Assembly (NCBI GenBank): GCA_046757645.1
Contig: JBHHYS010000031.1
Coordinates: forward strand, 1-27,394
DNA: 27,394 bases
Direction of reading: 5' to 3'
From: JBHHYS01 sp046757645
GTDB lineage: Bacteria; Acidobacteriota; Terriglobia; Acidiferrales; 2-02-FULL-67-57
Shown: one piece after another, positions 7,836 to 15,995 of the stretch
Position numbering within the stretch: position 1 is the first letter of the stretch
Layout of the letters: the number at the start of each line of letters is the position of its first letter
Program-made: the position numbers and the translations under genes
The notes under the pieces: generated by a model
Told to the model about the DNA's origin: nothing
The model's database searches: none
What the model saw: the letters and a program-made list of their open reading frames with translations, nothing else

Positions 7836-8945
7836 TTGAGCACTGGAACCGCTACCACCCTCCGGCGAACCGCCCTCCACGCTGTCCATCGCGCCTTGGG
7901 TGCCAAGATGGTCAGCTTCGCCGGCTGGGATATGCCGGTCGAATACCGCGGCATCATTGAAGAGCACCGGGCCGTGCGCACCGCCGCCGGGCTGTTCGAC
8001 GTCAGCCACATGGGAGAAATCGAGATTCGCGGCCCGCAGGCGTTCGACCTGGTGCAGCAGGTTACCTGCAACGACGCCGCGAAACTGGTCGTGGGCCAGG
8101 CACAGTATTCCGCCCTGCTCACTCACCGCGGTACCTTCGTAGATGACGTGGTGGTGCACAAGCTCTCTGACACCCACTACCTCCTCTGCGTCAACGCCGC
8201 CAACCGCGAAAAAGACCTGGAGCACATCCGCGCCCAAAACCGCTTCCAGGCCGAGGTGCAGAACACCAGCGACAACTACACCCAGCTTGCCCTGCAAGGC
8301 CCGAAAGCGGCCGCCATCCTGGGGCGGCTGACTTCGGTGGACCTTTCCGCGCTGCGCAGCTATCGCTTCTGCCGGGGCACGGTAGGCCACACCGACTGTT
8401 TGATCGCCCGCACCGGCTACACCGGGGAAGACGGCTTCGAACTCTATTTTGACCCCGGTGAGTCGGAAAAACTCTGGCGGGCGCTCCTGGCCGCGGGGGA
8501 AAAAGATGGCCTGGTGCCCGCCGGGCTCGGCGCACGCAACACCCTGCGGCTGGAAGTCGGCTACGCTCTTTACGGCCACGAGATTGACGACACCACTACG
8601 GTCTGGGAAGCGAACCTGGGCTGGATCTGCAAGCTTGCCAAGCGGGAGTTCACCGGCCGGGCGGCCCTGGTGGCGCAGAAGCAGAAAGGCCTCGAGCGCA
8701 AACTGGTGGGCTTCGAGATGCGCGGCCGCGGCATCGCCCGCGATGGCTACCCGGTGCTGGTTGACGCCCATGAATGCGGCCGAGTCACCAGCGGCTCCTA
8801 CGCCCCCTACCTGCAAAAGAACATTGGCTTGGCCTACTTGCCGGTGGCGGCCGGTGGCGTGGGCAACCGCATCGCCATCGGCATCCGCGGGCAGCCGGTG
8901 GCGGCCGAGATCGTGTCCACACCGTTCTACAAGCGGCCGCGATAG
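7836..8945 (+). CDS. gcvT: Aminomethyltransferase, T protein of the glycine cleavage system
   Basis: The T protein takes the aminomethyl group from lipoylated GcvH, releases ammonia and makes 5,10-methylene-tetrahydrofolate. Family blocks are clear: LRRTALHAVHRALGAKMVSFAGW at the N-terminus, LFDVSHMGE, FVDDVVV with the conserved folate-site Asp (about 103), RTGYTGEDGFEL and LGARNTLRLE. I choose TTG at 7836 (369 residues): GAGGT (7826-7830) lies 5 nt before it and the predicted transcript starts near 7812, which rules out the in-frame TTG at 7812. It is the first gene of the glycine cleavage operon. Confidence 0.94.
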   Translation: MSTGTATTLRRTALHAVHRALGAKMVSFAGWDMPVEYRGIIEEHRAVRTAAGLFDVSHMGEIEIRGPQAFDLVQQVTCNDAAKLVVGQAQYSALLTHRGTFVDDVVVHKLSDTHYLLCVNAANREKDLEHIRAQNRFQAEVQNTSDNYTQLALQGPKAAAILGRLTSVDLSALRSYRFCRGTVGHTDCLIARTGYTGEDGFELYFDPGESEKLWRALLAAGEKDGLVPAGLGARNTLRLEVGYALYGHEIDDTTTVWEANLGWICKLAKREFTGRAALVAQKQKGLERKLVGFEMRGRGIARDGYPVLVDAHECGRVTSGSYAPYLQKNIGLAYLPVAAGGVGNRIAIGIRGQPVAAEIVSTPFYKRPR

Positions 8946-8984
8946 GAACGGTGCACCCATCCGAGCCGGGGGGAGAATGCATTG

Positions 8985-9380
8985 ATGTACCCGACCGAGT
9001 ACCGCTACACAAAAGAGCACGAGTGGATCAAAGTGGATTCGGAGGTGGGGACGGTGGGCATCACCCACTACGCTCAAGAAAAACTGGGCGACATCGTTTT
9101 CGTGGAGCTGCCCAAGGTGGGAGCGCACTTGGGCGCGATGGAATCATTTGGGACGGTGGAATCGGTCAAGGCGGTTTCAGATCTTTACTGCCCGGTGAGC
9201 GGCTCGGTGACGGAGGTGAACGCGGCGCTGGCGGACAATTCCGCCCTGGTCAATCAAGACCCGCACGGAGCCGGCTGGCTGTTCAAGATCAAAATGGATA
9301 ACCCGAAGGACATCGAACCGCTGCTCTCCGCCCGAGACTACGAGGAGTTCATCCGCTCAAGCGAGGAGTCCGAAGCGTAA
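8985..9380 (+). CDS. gcvH: Glycine cleavage system H protein
   Basis: GcvH carries the lipoyl arm that shuttles the aminomethyl group between P, T and L proteins. The lipoylation site is Lys62 in GTVESVKAVSD; the N-terminal YRYTKEHEWIK and GITHYAQEKLGDIVFVELP are typical. The length of 131 residues is standard. The start is taken as ATG at 8985, with GGGGGAG about 9 nt upstream; a TTG directly before it (8982) is also in frame. The gene lies between gcvT and gcvPA, and the gcvPA ATG follows its stop codon directly. Confidence 0.95.
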   Translation: MYPTEYRYTKEHEWIKVDSEVGTVGITHYAQEKLGDIVFVELPKVGAHLGAMESFGTVESVKAVSDLYCPVSGSVTEVNAALADNSALVNQDPHGAGWLFKIKMDNPKDIEPLLSARDYEEFIRSSEESEA

Positions 9381-10763
9381 ATGCGCTACCTGCCCAAGTC
9401 CGAGCGCGACCGGCAAGACATGCTCTCGAAGCTGGGGGCGTCTTCCCTGGATGAGCTGTTTCGCTCCATTCCCTCCGGCATCCGCCGGCAGCGACCCCTC
9501 GACCTCCCCCCGCCCCACTCGGAGCCGGAAATCCTCGACTACTTTCGCGCCCGGGCTGCCGAGAACGCCACCGGTTACCTGCGCTTGCTCGGCGCCGGGG
9601 CCTACGACCATTTTCGGCCGGTCCTAGTGGATGCCCTCATCTCCCGCGGCGAGTTCTTCACCGCTTACACTCCTTACCAGGGGGAAATCGCCCAGGGAAC
9701 GCTGCAGTCCATCTTCGAGTTTCAGACCCTGCTGTGCCAGCTCACCGGCCAGGAAGTGGCGAATGCGTCGATGTACGACGGCTCCACTGCCCTGGCGGAA
9801 GCGGTGCTGATGGCGGTGCGGCTTACCGGCCGCCGCCGTGTGCTGGTGGCGCGCAGCGTCCACCCCGAGTATCGCCAGGTGCTTCGCACCTACACTCGCA
9901 GCCACGGGATCGCGCTCCTCGAACTCTCCTTCGCCCCCAGCGGCCAGCTCGACCCCGAGGGGCTCGAGCGCCTCCTCGATGAACAGACCGCGGCGGTCGT
10001 CCTGCAGTCGCCCAACTTTTTTGGCTGCCTGGAGGCCATTCCGGCAGCCTCGGAGCAGAGCCACCGCCACGGCGCCCTGCTGATCGCCACCGTAACCGAG
10101 CCGGTTTCGCTCGGCCTCGTCCGCCCCCCGGCCGAAGCCGATATCGTCGCCCTAGAAGCGCAGGCCTTTGGCCTGCCTCTCAGCTACGGTGGGCCCTACG
10201 TGGGCGTCATCGCCAGCAAAGAAAAATTCGTGCGCAGCCTGCCGGGACGCTTGGCCGGACAGACGGTTGACCGTGAGGGCCGTCGGGGGTTTGTTCTCAC
10301 GCTGGCGACGCGCGAGCAACACATCCGCCGGGAGAGAGCAACCTCGAATATCTGCACCAACCAAGCGCTGTGCGCCCTGGCGGTGACAATTTTCTTGAGC
10401 GTCTACGGCAAGCAGGGTCTTCGCGAGCTGGCGCTGCACAACCTGCTCAAGGCTCACTACCTGGCCAACGAACTGGAGAAGCAGCCCGGGGTGCGCCGCC
10501 CGTTTGCCGCCCCTTTCTTCAACGAGTTCGTTGTCGAGCTCCCGGCGGACGCGGCCCGGGTTCAGCAGCATCTGTTGACAGGGAAGATCATTGCCGGGGT
10601 GGAGTTGTCGCGTTGGTACCCGGAGCGGAAGAACGCCTTGCTGCTGTGCGCCACTGAGGGAGTCAAGCGCACGGACCTGGACCGCTTCCTGGCTGCCGTT
10701 GCGGAGGCCCTGGCCGCCTCAGCAACGCAGACTTCAGGGGCTAAAGCCCTGGGGTTGGGCTGA
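9381..10763 (+). CDS. gcvPA: Glycine dehydrogenase (decarboxylating) subunit 1
   Basis: This is the N-terminal half of the split P protein, the PLP enzyme that decarboxylates glycine and loads the aminomethyl group onto GcvH. It works as a heterotetramer with GcvPB. Recognisable blocks are FLGAG-like LRLLGAGAYDHFRP, TAYTPYQGEIAQGTLQSIFEFQ, LTGQEVANASMYDGSTA and SNICTNQALCALA. The length of 460 residues is normal for the split form. The ATG touches the gcvH stop codon, with GAGGAG upstream inside gcvH. The last codons run into the first unit of a palindromic repeat array (10733-10754), so the extreme C-terminus (SGAKALGLG) is partly encoded by repeat sequence. Confidence 0.94.
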   Translation: MRYLPKSERDRQDMLSKLGASSLDELFRSIPSGIRRQRPLDLPPPHSEPEILDYFRARAAENATGYLRLLGAGAYDHFRPVLVDALISRGEFFTAYTPYQGEIAQGTLQSIFEFQTLLCQLTGQEVANASMYDGSTALAEAVLMAVRLTGRRRVLVARSVHPEYRQVLRTYTRSHGIALLELSFAPSGQLDPEGLERLLDEQTAAVVLQSPNFFGCLEAIPAASEQSHRHGALLIATVTEPVSLGLVRPPAEADIVALEAQAFGLPLSYGGPYVGVIASKEKFVRSLPGRLAGQTVDREGRRGFVLTLATREQHIRRERATSNICTNQALCALAVTIFLSVYGKQGLRELALHNLLKAHYLANELEKQPGVRRPFAAPFFNEFVVELPADAARVQQHLLTGKIIAGVELSRWYPERKNALLLCATEGVKRTDLDRFLAAVAEALAASATQTSGAKALGLG

Positions 10764-10997
10764 GCTGAGATGTCGCGGCTAAAGGCGCGACGTTGAGAGG
10801 TAAGACTAGAAGAAGGGGCCTTAGCCCCTGAGATCAACCTCAGCGGCGAAAGCCGGGAGCAGTAAAAGAGCATAACGTCACGGCTGAAGCCGGGACCTGA
10901 CGAAACAACAAGGAACGAGTTTTTACTTTTCCTCAGGGCACGACTTTAGTCGTGCCAATAAGGATGCCAAGAACACGGGGGCGTTAGCCCCTGAGGA
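10733..10997. repeat. Cluster of about seven short palindromes between gcvPA and gcvPB
   Basis: Seven inverted repeats of about 15-27 bp fill the gap between the two P-protein genes. Cores: 10734-10751 (CAGGGGCTAAAGCCCTGG, one bulge), 10772-10791 (GTCGCG...CGCGAC), 10814-10829 (AGGGGC-CTTA-GCCCCT), 10844-10855 (CGGC-GAAA-GCCG), 10876-10902 (CGGCT-GA-AGCCG inside CGTCA...TGACG), 10937-10956 (GGCACGACT-TT-AGTCGTGCC, perfect) and 10978-10991 (GGGGC-GTTA-GCCCC). Units share TNAG or GAAG/TAAAG centres, and often CTCAGG or CCTGAG edges. The first overlaps the gcvPA 3' end and the last provides the GAGG before gcvPB. They look like REP-type elements and would form RNA hairpins in the operon transcript. 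Confidence 0.8.
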
Positions 10998-10999
10998 AA

Positions 11000-12511
11000 A
11001 TGAGCCAAAACATCCACAAAGCCGCCCCGCACGTCACCCAGAGCGAGGGGCTGCTCTTCGAGAAAAGCGCGCCGGGCAAGCGCGCCTATTCCCTGCCGCC
11101 CCTCGACGTGCCCCCGGCGAGCCCCGCCGACATGCTGGGTCGCGCGCAGGTGCGAGAGAAGATCACCGGCTTCCCCGAAGTCAGCGAGGTGGAGATCATT
11201 CGGCACTTCACCCGACTCTCCACCTGGAACTTCGGCGTGGATACCGGGATGTATCCGCTGGGCTCCTGCACGATGAAATACAACCCTCGGGTCAACGAGG
11301 TGGTGGCGCGGCTGGCGGGCCTGGCGACCGAGCACCCCTACCAGCCCGAGGAGCTCAGCCAGGGGTGTCTGAAAATTCTGCGGCTCCTCCAACGGTGCCT
11401 GCTGGAAATCACCGGGATGCACGCCATTACCCTGGCGCCGGCCGCCGGCGCCCACGGGGAGTTGACCGGGGTGCTCTTGACCCGCGCCTATTTGGGCTCG
11501 AAAGGCGACCCGCGCCAGATTGTTTTGGTTCCCGACTCCGCCCACGGCACCAACCCCGCCACGGCGGCCATCGCCGGCTACCGGGTGGAGAACATCAAGT
11601 CGAACCGCGGCGGACGCATGGACCTCGACTCGCTGCGCCAGCGGATGACCGACCAGGTAGCGGCCTTGATGATTACCAACCCCAACACCCTGGGCATCTT
11701 CGAAGAGCAGATCGAAGAGATTGCCGAACTCGTGCACGGCCGCGGCGGCCTGCTCTACATGGACGGCGCCAACATGAACGCCCTGGGCGGGGTTGCCCGT
11801 CCCGGCGACTTTGGGGTCGACATCGTTCACCTCAACCTCCACAAGACCTTCTCCACCCCCCACGGCGGGGGGGGTCCGGGCGCCGGGCCGGTCGGGGTCA
11901 AGAAATTCTTGGAGCCGTTCCTCCCCGTGCCGGTGCTGGAGGAAGGAGCCGAGGGCCGGCTGCAGCTCAACTACGAGCGCCCGCAGTCCATCGGACGCGT
12001 GCGCGCGTTCGCGGGCAACTTCGGGGTGCTGGTGCGGGCGCTGGCTTACATCCTGGCGAACGGCGCCGAGGGGCTGCTTCAAACCACCCGCGACGCGGTG
12101 CTGAACGCCAACTATGTGCGCAAGTGCCTGGAGGACCTCTACGAGCTGCCCTACCCCAGCCCCTCGCTGCACGAGTGCGTCTTCTCCGACAAGAGGCAGA
12201 TGAAACACGGGGTCAGCACCATGGATATCGCCAAGCGGCTCATCGACTACGGCTTTCATCCCTATACGGTGGCGTTCCCGCTCATCGTCCACGGGGCCCT
12301 GATGATCGAGCCCACCGAAAGCGAAAGCAAAGAAGAGCTGGACCTGTTCATTGAGGCGATGCGGGCGATTGCCCAGGAAGCCGCCAGCCACCCCGAACTC
12401 GTCAAGACGGCGCCGCACACCACCTGGGTCAAACGTCTCGACGAAGTGACCGCCAACCGCAAACCCATCCTGCGCTGGAAGCCGCCTCCGGAACCCGAAG
12501 CCGCTGACTAG
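11000..12511 (+). CDS. gcvPB: Glycine dehydrogenase (decarboxylating) subunit 2
   Basis: This is the C-terminal half of the split P protein and carries the PLP cofactor. The Schiff-base lysine is Lys282 in HLNLHKTFSTPHGGGGPG. Other family blocks include YPLGSCTMKYNPRVNE, PAAGAHGELTGV, DSAHGTNPATAA and YMDGANMNAL. The length of 503 residues is normal. The ATG at 11000 is preceded by CTGAGGAAA; the GAGG ribosome-binding element (10993-10996) is part of the last palindrome of the upstream repeat array. The dihydrolipoamide dehydrogenase (L protein) is not in this window. Confidence 0.95.
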   Translation: MSQNIHKAAPHVTQSEGLLFEKSAPGKRAYSLPPLDVPPASPADMLGRAQVREKITGFPEVSEVEIIRHFTRLSTWNFGVDTGMYPLGSCTMKYNPRVNEVVARLAGLATEHPYQPEELSQGCLKILRLLQRCLLEITGMHAITLAPAAGAHGELTGVLLTRAYLGSKGDPRQIVLVPDSAHGTNPATAAIAGYRVENIKSNRGGRMDLDSLRQRMTDQVAALMITNPNTLGIFEEQIEEIAELVHGRGGLLYMDGANMNALGGVARPGDFGVDIVHLNLHKTFSTPHGGGGPGAGPVGVKKFLEPFLPVPVLEEGAEGRLQLNYERPQSIGRVRAFAGNFGVLVRALAYILANGAEGLLQTTRDAVLNANYVRKCLEDLYELPYPSPSLHECVFSDKRQMKHGVSTMDIAKRLIDYGFHPYTVAFPLIVHGALMIEPTESESKEELDLFIEAMRAIAQEAASHPELVKTAPHTTWVKRLDEVTANRKPILRWKPPPEPEAAD

Positions 12512-12519
12512 GATTTTCC

Positions 12520-13263
12520 ATGCAAGAGGCTGAGGAGCCCAAAGCTTTTTACTATTCGGCAAAAGCACTGTCTTTTCGCCGGGGTATGATTATTTTCACC
12601 CTGTTTGGGCTTGTCGCCGAGCTTCTGCTTTGGTGGCTTTCGGAACGAAACAACGAGCGCTTGCTTGTCATCGGCTTTCTGGGGCTGGGGGCGATCGCAC
12701 TTCTGTTCTTATTCCGTCGACCAGTAGCCATGCTTTACCGCGATTGTGCGAAATTGCCGGGCTACTGGGGACTCAGCCTTGTAGAAGTACCCTATTCACA
12801 GATAATCGCGCTAGAGAAAATCCCGAATAACAGGCTAACTGTTGTGTATCGGCGCGATACGAAGACACAGAAAGCGCACCTTCCACTTCGGTGGGTTACT
12901 AACCCAGAGGAACTGGAGACCCACCTCCGAACCGCCACTGGCCTCGAGGTCCAAACTTACCGCCCGTGGTGGCTCCGGCCGTTCCTTGCCTTAGACTCAG
13001 CCATTCCACTTGAAGAATTCCATTCCTGGCGTTTTCTTGGTTACACCTTGGTCGCCGGCGTAGTGACCGGGGTAGTCACGGTGGCTTTGTTGGTCTTGTT
13101 CGTATTCATCCTCGGTTGGATGCCACCGATTTGGCTATTTGTTGGTGTCGCACTGACAACTACCTTTGGCACACTGTACTTCTTTGTTCGTCGCTACCGC
13201 CAACGACAAGAAAGGCCCCGCGGCGAAGCAAGTCAACCCCGCTCAGAGACTCCACGCAGTTGA
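12520..13263 (+). CDS. Four-helix membrane protein of unknown function, PH-like middle region
   Basis: I do not recognise a named family. The 247-residue product has two N-terminal hydrophobic helices (about 22-40, 47-66), a cytoplasmic-looking middle of about 100 residues, and two C-terminal helices (about 172-199, 202-223) before a basic tail. The middle (VPYSQIIALEKIPNNRLTVV, a charged turn, then LPLRWVTNPEEL) has the strand-strand-helix feel of bacterial PH domains; that is a guess from pattern alone. It starts 8 nt after gcvPB and could be co-transcribed, but its base composition is visibly richer in A/T and its codon use is less biased than its neighbours, which suggests a later arrival. 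An unrelated glycine-cleavage role cannot be supported. Confidence 0.7.
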   Translation: MQEAEEPKAFYYSAKALSFRRGMIIFTLFGLVAELLLWWLSERNNERLLVIGFLGLGAIALLFLFRRPVAMLYRDCAKLPGYWGLSLVEVPYSQIIALEKIPNNRLTVVYRRDTKTQKAHLPLRWVTNPEELETHLRTATGLEVQTYRPWWLRPFLALDSAIPLEEFHSWRFLGYTLVAGVVTGVVTVALLVLFVFILGWMPPIWLFVGVALTTTFGTLYFFVRRYRQRQERPRGEASQPRSETPRS

Positions 13264-13358
13264 ATGGTTGACTAGCTGATTGGTTGAGCAGCACAACCGT
13301 GCTCCGGAGCTCCGCACCGATTAACTATTCAACTAATAAACCGATTAACCAGCGAACC
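13261..13358. repeat. Two opposed arrays of tandem octamers around a palindromic core
   Basis: The gap between two convergent genes is built of 8-bp units. On the left, three run in the plus direction: GGTTGACT (13266), AGCTGATT (13274) and GGTTGAGC (13282). On the right, five run in the opposite direction: GATTAACT (13319), ATTCAACT (13327), AATAAACC (13335), GATTAACC (13343) and AGCGAACC (13351), each the complement of RGTTNANN. The core between them has AGCAC-AACC-GTGCT and the palindrome GGAGCTCC. The two arms can pair imperfectly, making a long hairpin that could end transcription from both sides. The left array begins at the stop codon of the membrane protein. Confidence 0.7.
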
Positions 13359-13359
13359 C

Positions 13360-14715
13360 TCAGCGGAAGCGGACGGAGTCAAGCATCTCCTGGAAGGTAG
13401 GCTGGTAGATGCGGGAGTCCGACTCCGGAACGATGAAGATGGCGTAGAAGAGGCTGTCGCGCAGGCGCACGGTGAAGAGCCAGTCGGTTTCTTGTTCACC
13501 CGGCAGAGGCGAGCGCCCTCTCAGGTGGGTGGTGATCGCCCGCCGGCCCGCGACCCGGGCGCGTTCACGGGAGATTTCCCGCATGCGGGGTTGGGAGCGC
13601 AGGATCTGGCGGACTAGCTGATCGGTGGCCTCTCGAAGCGACATCCGCGGGTCATCGAGGTCACGGACGTTGACCAAAACCCCGTACGCGATCCCCTCCT
13701 CCCCGACTCCACCCGGCGGCGCCAACAACACCTGTGTACCCGCTTGCTGTTTCTTCCAGTTGGCCGGGTAGGCGATAGTGAAATCAGCTTGACGATGGAT
13801 GACCATGCGGCGCGAAGGCGGCTCGCTGGGGCGCCCAATACGGCCACTCTTTGCCCGGCGCCGCGTGCCCGGCTTGGGTGGCGGGGGCAAGTCCCGCAGC
13901 CGTTGCTGGATGACGTGGAAATCTTCCGAATCCCTACGGGGATTCTTGAGCGGCCCGAGCTTCTCAATCTCCTTTTCGATTTTCCCTTGCCGGTTCTCCG
14001 GGTTGGGATGGCTGGAAAAGAACTCGATGCCGCGCTTTTTGCTCCGCTTTTGCAGGGTCTCAAAGAACTCCGCCATCGCCCGGGGGTCGTAGCGGGCGTC
14101 GAAGAGTATCTGCGTGCCCAACAGGTCGGCCTGGCTTTCGGCCGTGCGGGAAAACTTCAGGAATACGCTAGAGAAGCCGACCTGGATACCGAGCTGCGCC
14201 AGTTGTTCGGCGGTGCCGCCCCCGCCGAGCACTCCGCCCAGAATGGCCAGCGGTGCCGAGGCCAGCTGGGCCTTGGATAGTTGGTTGGTGCCGTGCCGCA
14301 GGGCAACGTGAGCAATCTCATGCGCCATCACCCCCGCCAACTGGGCTTCGTTCTCGGCCGCCTCGATGGTCCCCCGGTTGACGTAGAGGAAACCGCCCGG
14401 GAGCGCAAAGGCGTTGATCTCCCCCTGGTTGATGGTCTTGAACTGGTAGGGAAACTTGTAGCCCGGGGCGCGCCGGGCCAGCCGCTTCCCCAGGCGGTTC
14501 AAATAAGCATCCACCGCGCGCACCTTCAGCAGCGGCAACTGCCGCTCCGCTTCCTGCGCCGCCTGGCGTCCGAACTCGATGTCCTTCTGCTCGCTGTAGA
14601 AATTCATTCCCGGCTTCAGCCGGGTGCGCTCGGCGTGGAGGCTTGGGGCGAGCAACAGCCCTGCGAGCAGCAGGCTCAGTGCTTGTTTTGTGAGGGCGAC
14701 CGTGCGGTGCCGCAT
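13360..14715 (-). CDS. Exported M48-family zinc metalloprotease (BepA/LoiP-like)
   Basis: This is a 451-residue exported protease, likely periplasmic, of the type that degrades misfolded envelope proteins. A signal peptide is clear (residues 1-28, cleavage near SLHA-E). The zinc motif HEIAH is at 132-136 in VMAHEIAHVALRHG and the third ligand is in TAESQADLLG (Glu193). SSHPNPENRQGKI (234-246) is the usual downstream motif. The C-terminal about 140 residues (from about 312) form a separate domain without clear motifs, plausibly a PsbP/Mog1-like fold. The start at 14715 is chosen over longer frames because AGGAGG (14726-14721) sits 5 nt upstream and the signal peptide follows at once. It is transcribed alone. 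Confidence 0.92.
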   Translation of the reverse strand: MRHRTVALTKQALSLLLAGLLLAPSLHAERTRLKPGMNFYSEQKDIEFGRQAAQEAERQLPLLKVRAVDAYLNRLGKRLARRAPGYKFPYQFKTINQGEINAFALPGGFLYVNRGTIEAAENEAQLAGVMAHEIAHVALRHGTNQLSKAQLASAPLAILGGVLGGGGTAEQLAQLGIQVGFSSVFLKFSRTAESQADLLGTQILFDARYDPRAMAEFFETLQKRSKKRGIEFFSSHPNPENRQGKIEKEIEKLGPLKNPRRDSEDFHVIQQRLRDLPPPPKPGTRRRAKSGRIGRPSEPPSRRMVIHRQADFTIAYPANWKKQQAGTQVLLAPPGGVGEEGIAYGVLVNVRDLDDPRMSLREATDQLVRQILRSQPRMREISRERARVAGRRAITTHLRGRSPLPGEQETDWLFTVRLRDSLFYAIFIVPESDSRIYQPTFQEMLDSVRFR

Positions 14716-14774
14716 GTCCACCTCCTCCACTCTCTGCCCTCTACGATGGCCGGAAACCGTCTTCCGTTGCGCGC

Positions 14775-14805
14775 ATTCTGCCACAAACCTGTGCGGTGGC
14801 GTCAA
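14775..14805 (-). promoter_or_regulatory. Possible promoter of the M48 protease gene
   Basis: On the minus strand TTGACG (14805-14800) is followed after 19 bp by CAGAAT (14780-14775). The spacer is long and the -10 departs at its first base, so this is a weak call. It would leave a leader of about 50 nt. Confidence 0.35.
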
Positions 14806-14858
14806 TCGCTTCCCCGGCGGCGCTCGGACGCAGCCGCCGCGGGCGGCCAATTTGGCAC

Positions 14859-14887
14859 TTGCCTTCTGCACCGGAGTGAGCTAGGGT
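14859..14887 (+). promoter_or_regulatory. Possible promoter of ilvE
   Basis: TTGCCT (14859-14864), a 17-bp spacer and TAGGGT (14882-14887) match the TAGNNT pattern of the window, but the -35 is poor. The leader would be about 150 nt. Confidence 0.35.
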
Positions 14888-15043
14888 GAATGCGCGTTCG
14901 ATGCGAGGACGCACAGCAACACACATGCTGGTTTGCTGCCCGCTTTCCGGTGGAAATCTTCGTTCTTGCCCCGCAGCCTCGGCGCGGGCAGGAGGGAAGA
15001 CGGCAGGCACGTTCGGACTATCCTAAACGAACGGGAGAGGCAG

Positions 15044-15988
15044 ATGCCCGTCCAGAAAACAGCCAAAATCTGGCATAACGGCAAGTTCATTGACTGGGAT
15101 GCGGCCACCATCCACGTGATATCCCATGTGGTCAGCTACGGCTCCTGCCTGTTCGAAGGCATTCGCTGTTACGCCACCACCAGCGGCCCCGCCATCTTTC
15201 GCTTGCGGGAGCACACCCAACGTCTGATCAATTCCTGCCGCATTTACCGCATCGAGCTCGCCTACTCCCTCGAGGAACTGATTCAGGCGCAGCTGGAGCT
15301 CGTCCGAGTCAACAAGCTGCCCCACTGCTACCTGCGGCCCGTGGTGCTGCGCGGTTATGGCGTCGTGGGGGTCAACCCTTTGCAGGCGCCCATCGAGGTT
15401 TACATCGCTTGCTGGCCCTGGGGCGGCTATTTGGGCGACGACGCCGTGGAGCAGGGAGTGGATGTCTGCGTCTCCTCCTGGGCACGCATGGCCCCCAACA
15501 CCTTGCCGGCGATGGCGAAGAGCGCCGCCAACTATATGAACGCCCAGCTCATCAAGATGGAAGCCGTGATCAACGGCTATGCGGAAGGCATCGCCTTGGA
15601 CGAGCGCGGGCTGGTGAGCGAGGGCAGCGGCGAAAATCTCTTCCTGGTGCGCGAGGGGACCCTCCTCACCCCTCCCCTCAGCAACTCCGTCCTGCCCGGC
15701 ATTACCCGCGACACAATCATCACCCTGGCGCGCGACCTCGACATCCCCGCGCGCGAGCAGACCATACCCCGCGAAATGCTCTACCTGGCCGACGAGCTCT
15801 TCTTCTCCGGCACCGCCGCCGAAATCACCCCCGTCCGCTCCGTTGACAGAATCAAGATTGGCCGCGGGCAGCGGGGGCCGATCACCAAGAAGCTGCAAGA
15901 GGAATTCTTCGGCATCCTCAAGGGCACCAAGCCCGACCGCTACGGCTGGCTGACGCCGGTCAAGCAGCCGGTCGAGGCCACCCGCTAG
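15044..15988 (+). CDS. ilvE: Branched-chain amino acid aminotransferase
   Basis: This fold-type IV PLP enzyme performs the last transamination in Leu, Ile and Val synthesis. The cofactor lysine is Lys159 in AKSAANYMNAQ, at the same number as in E. coli IlvE, followed by EGIALDERGLVSEGSGENLF. SYGSCLFEGIRCY and LPHCYLRPVVLRGYG are typical substrate-pocket blocks. The length of 314 residues is normal. The ATG at 15044 is used because GGGAGAGG precedes it and KIWHNGKFIDWDAA is the usual N-terminus; a longer in-frame extension to 14933 has no family character. The aquaporin promoter begins 8 nt after its stop. Confidence 0.94.
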   Translation: MPVQKTAKIWHNGKFIDWDAATIHVISHVVSYGSCLFEGIRCYATTSGPAIFRLREHTQRLINSCRIYRIELAYSLEELIQAQLELVRVNKLPHCYLRPVVLRGYGVVGVNPLQAPIEVYIACWPWGGYLGDDAVEQGVDVCVSSWARMAPNTLPAMAKSAANYMNAQLIKMEAVINGYAEGIALDERGLVSEGSGENLFLVREGTLLTPPLSNSVLPGITRDTIITLARDLDIPAREQTIPREMLYLADELFFSGTAAEITPVRSVDRIKIGRGQRGPITKKLQEEFFGILKGTKPDRYGWLTPVKQPVEATR

Positions 15989-15995
15989 GCTTCGA

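Larger units (their letters stand above)
14716..15043. other. Divergent intergenic region between the M48 protease gene and ilvE
   Basis: There is no convincing gene in these 328 bases. They hold the strong Shine-Dalgarno and a weak promoter of the protease on the minus strand, a possible plus-strand promoter (14859-14887), and the ilvE ribosome-binding site GGGAGAGG (15033-15040). Just before that site, CGTTCG (15010-15015) and CGAACG (15028-15033) form an inverted repeat with a 12-nt centre. GC-rich inverted segments (TGCCC...GGGCA, about 14968-14990) could fold in an ilvE leader. Confidence 0.5.

Noticed and set aside
7800..7836. A glycine riboswitch before gcvT
   Set aside because: The predicted leader is only about 24 nt and no glycine-aptamer-like sequence is seen between the divergent promoters.
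10733..10997. CRISPR array
   Set aside because: The units are palindromes of differing sequence with irregular spacing, without identical repeats or spacers.
10946..12568. 540-codon minus-strand frame opposite gcvPB
   Set aside because: It is a shadow of gcvPB, which has full family homology; the composition is Gly/His/Val-rich without motifs.
14890..15078. Leader peptide for ilvE attenuation
   Set aside because: The 62-codon frame overlaps the ilvE start, has no run of Leu, Ile or Val codons and no terminator/antiterminator pair.
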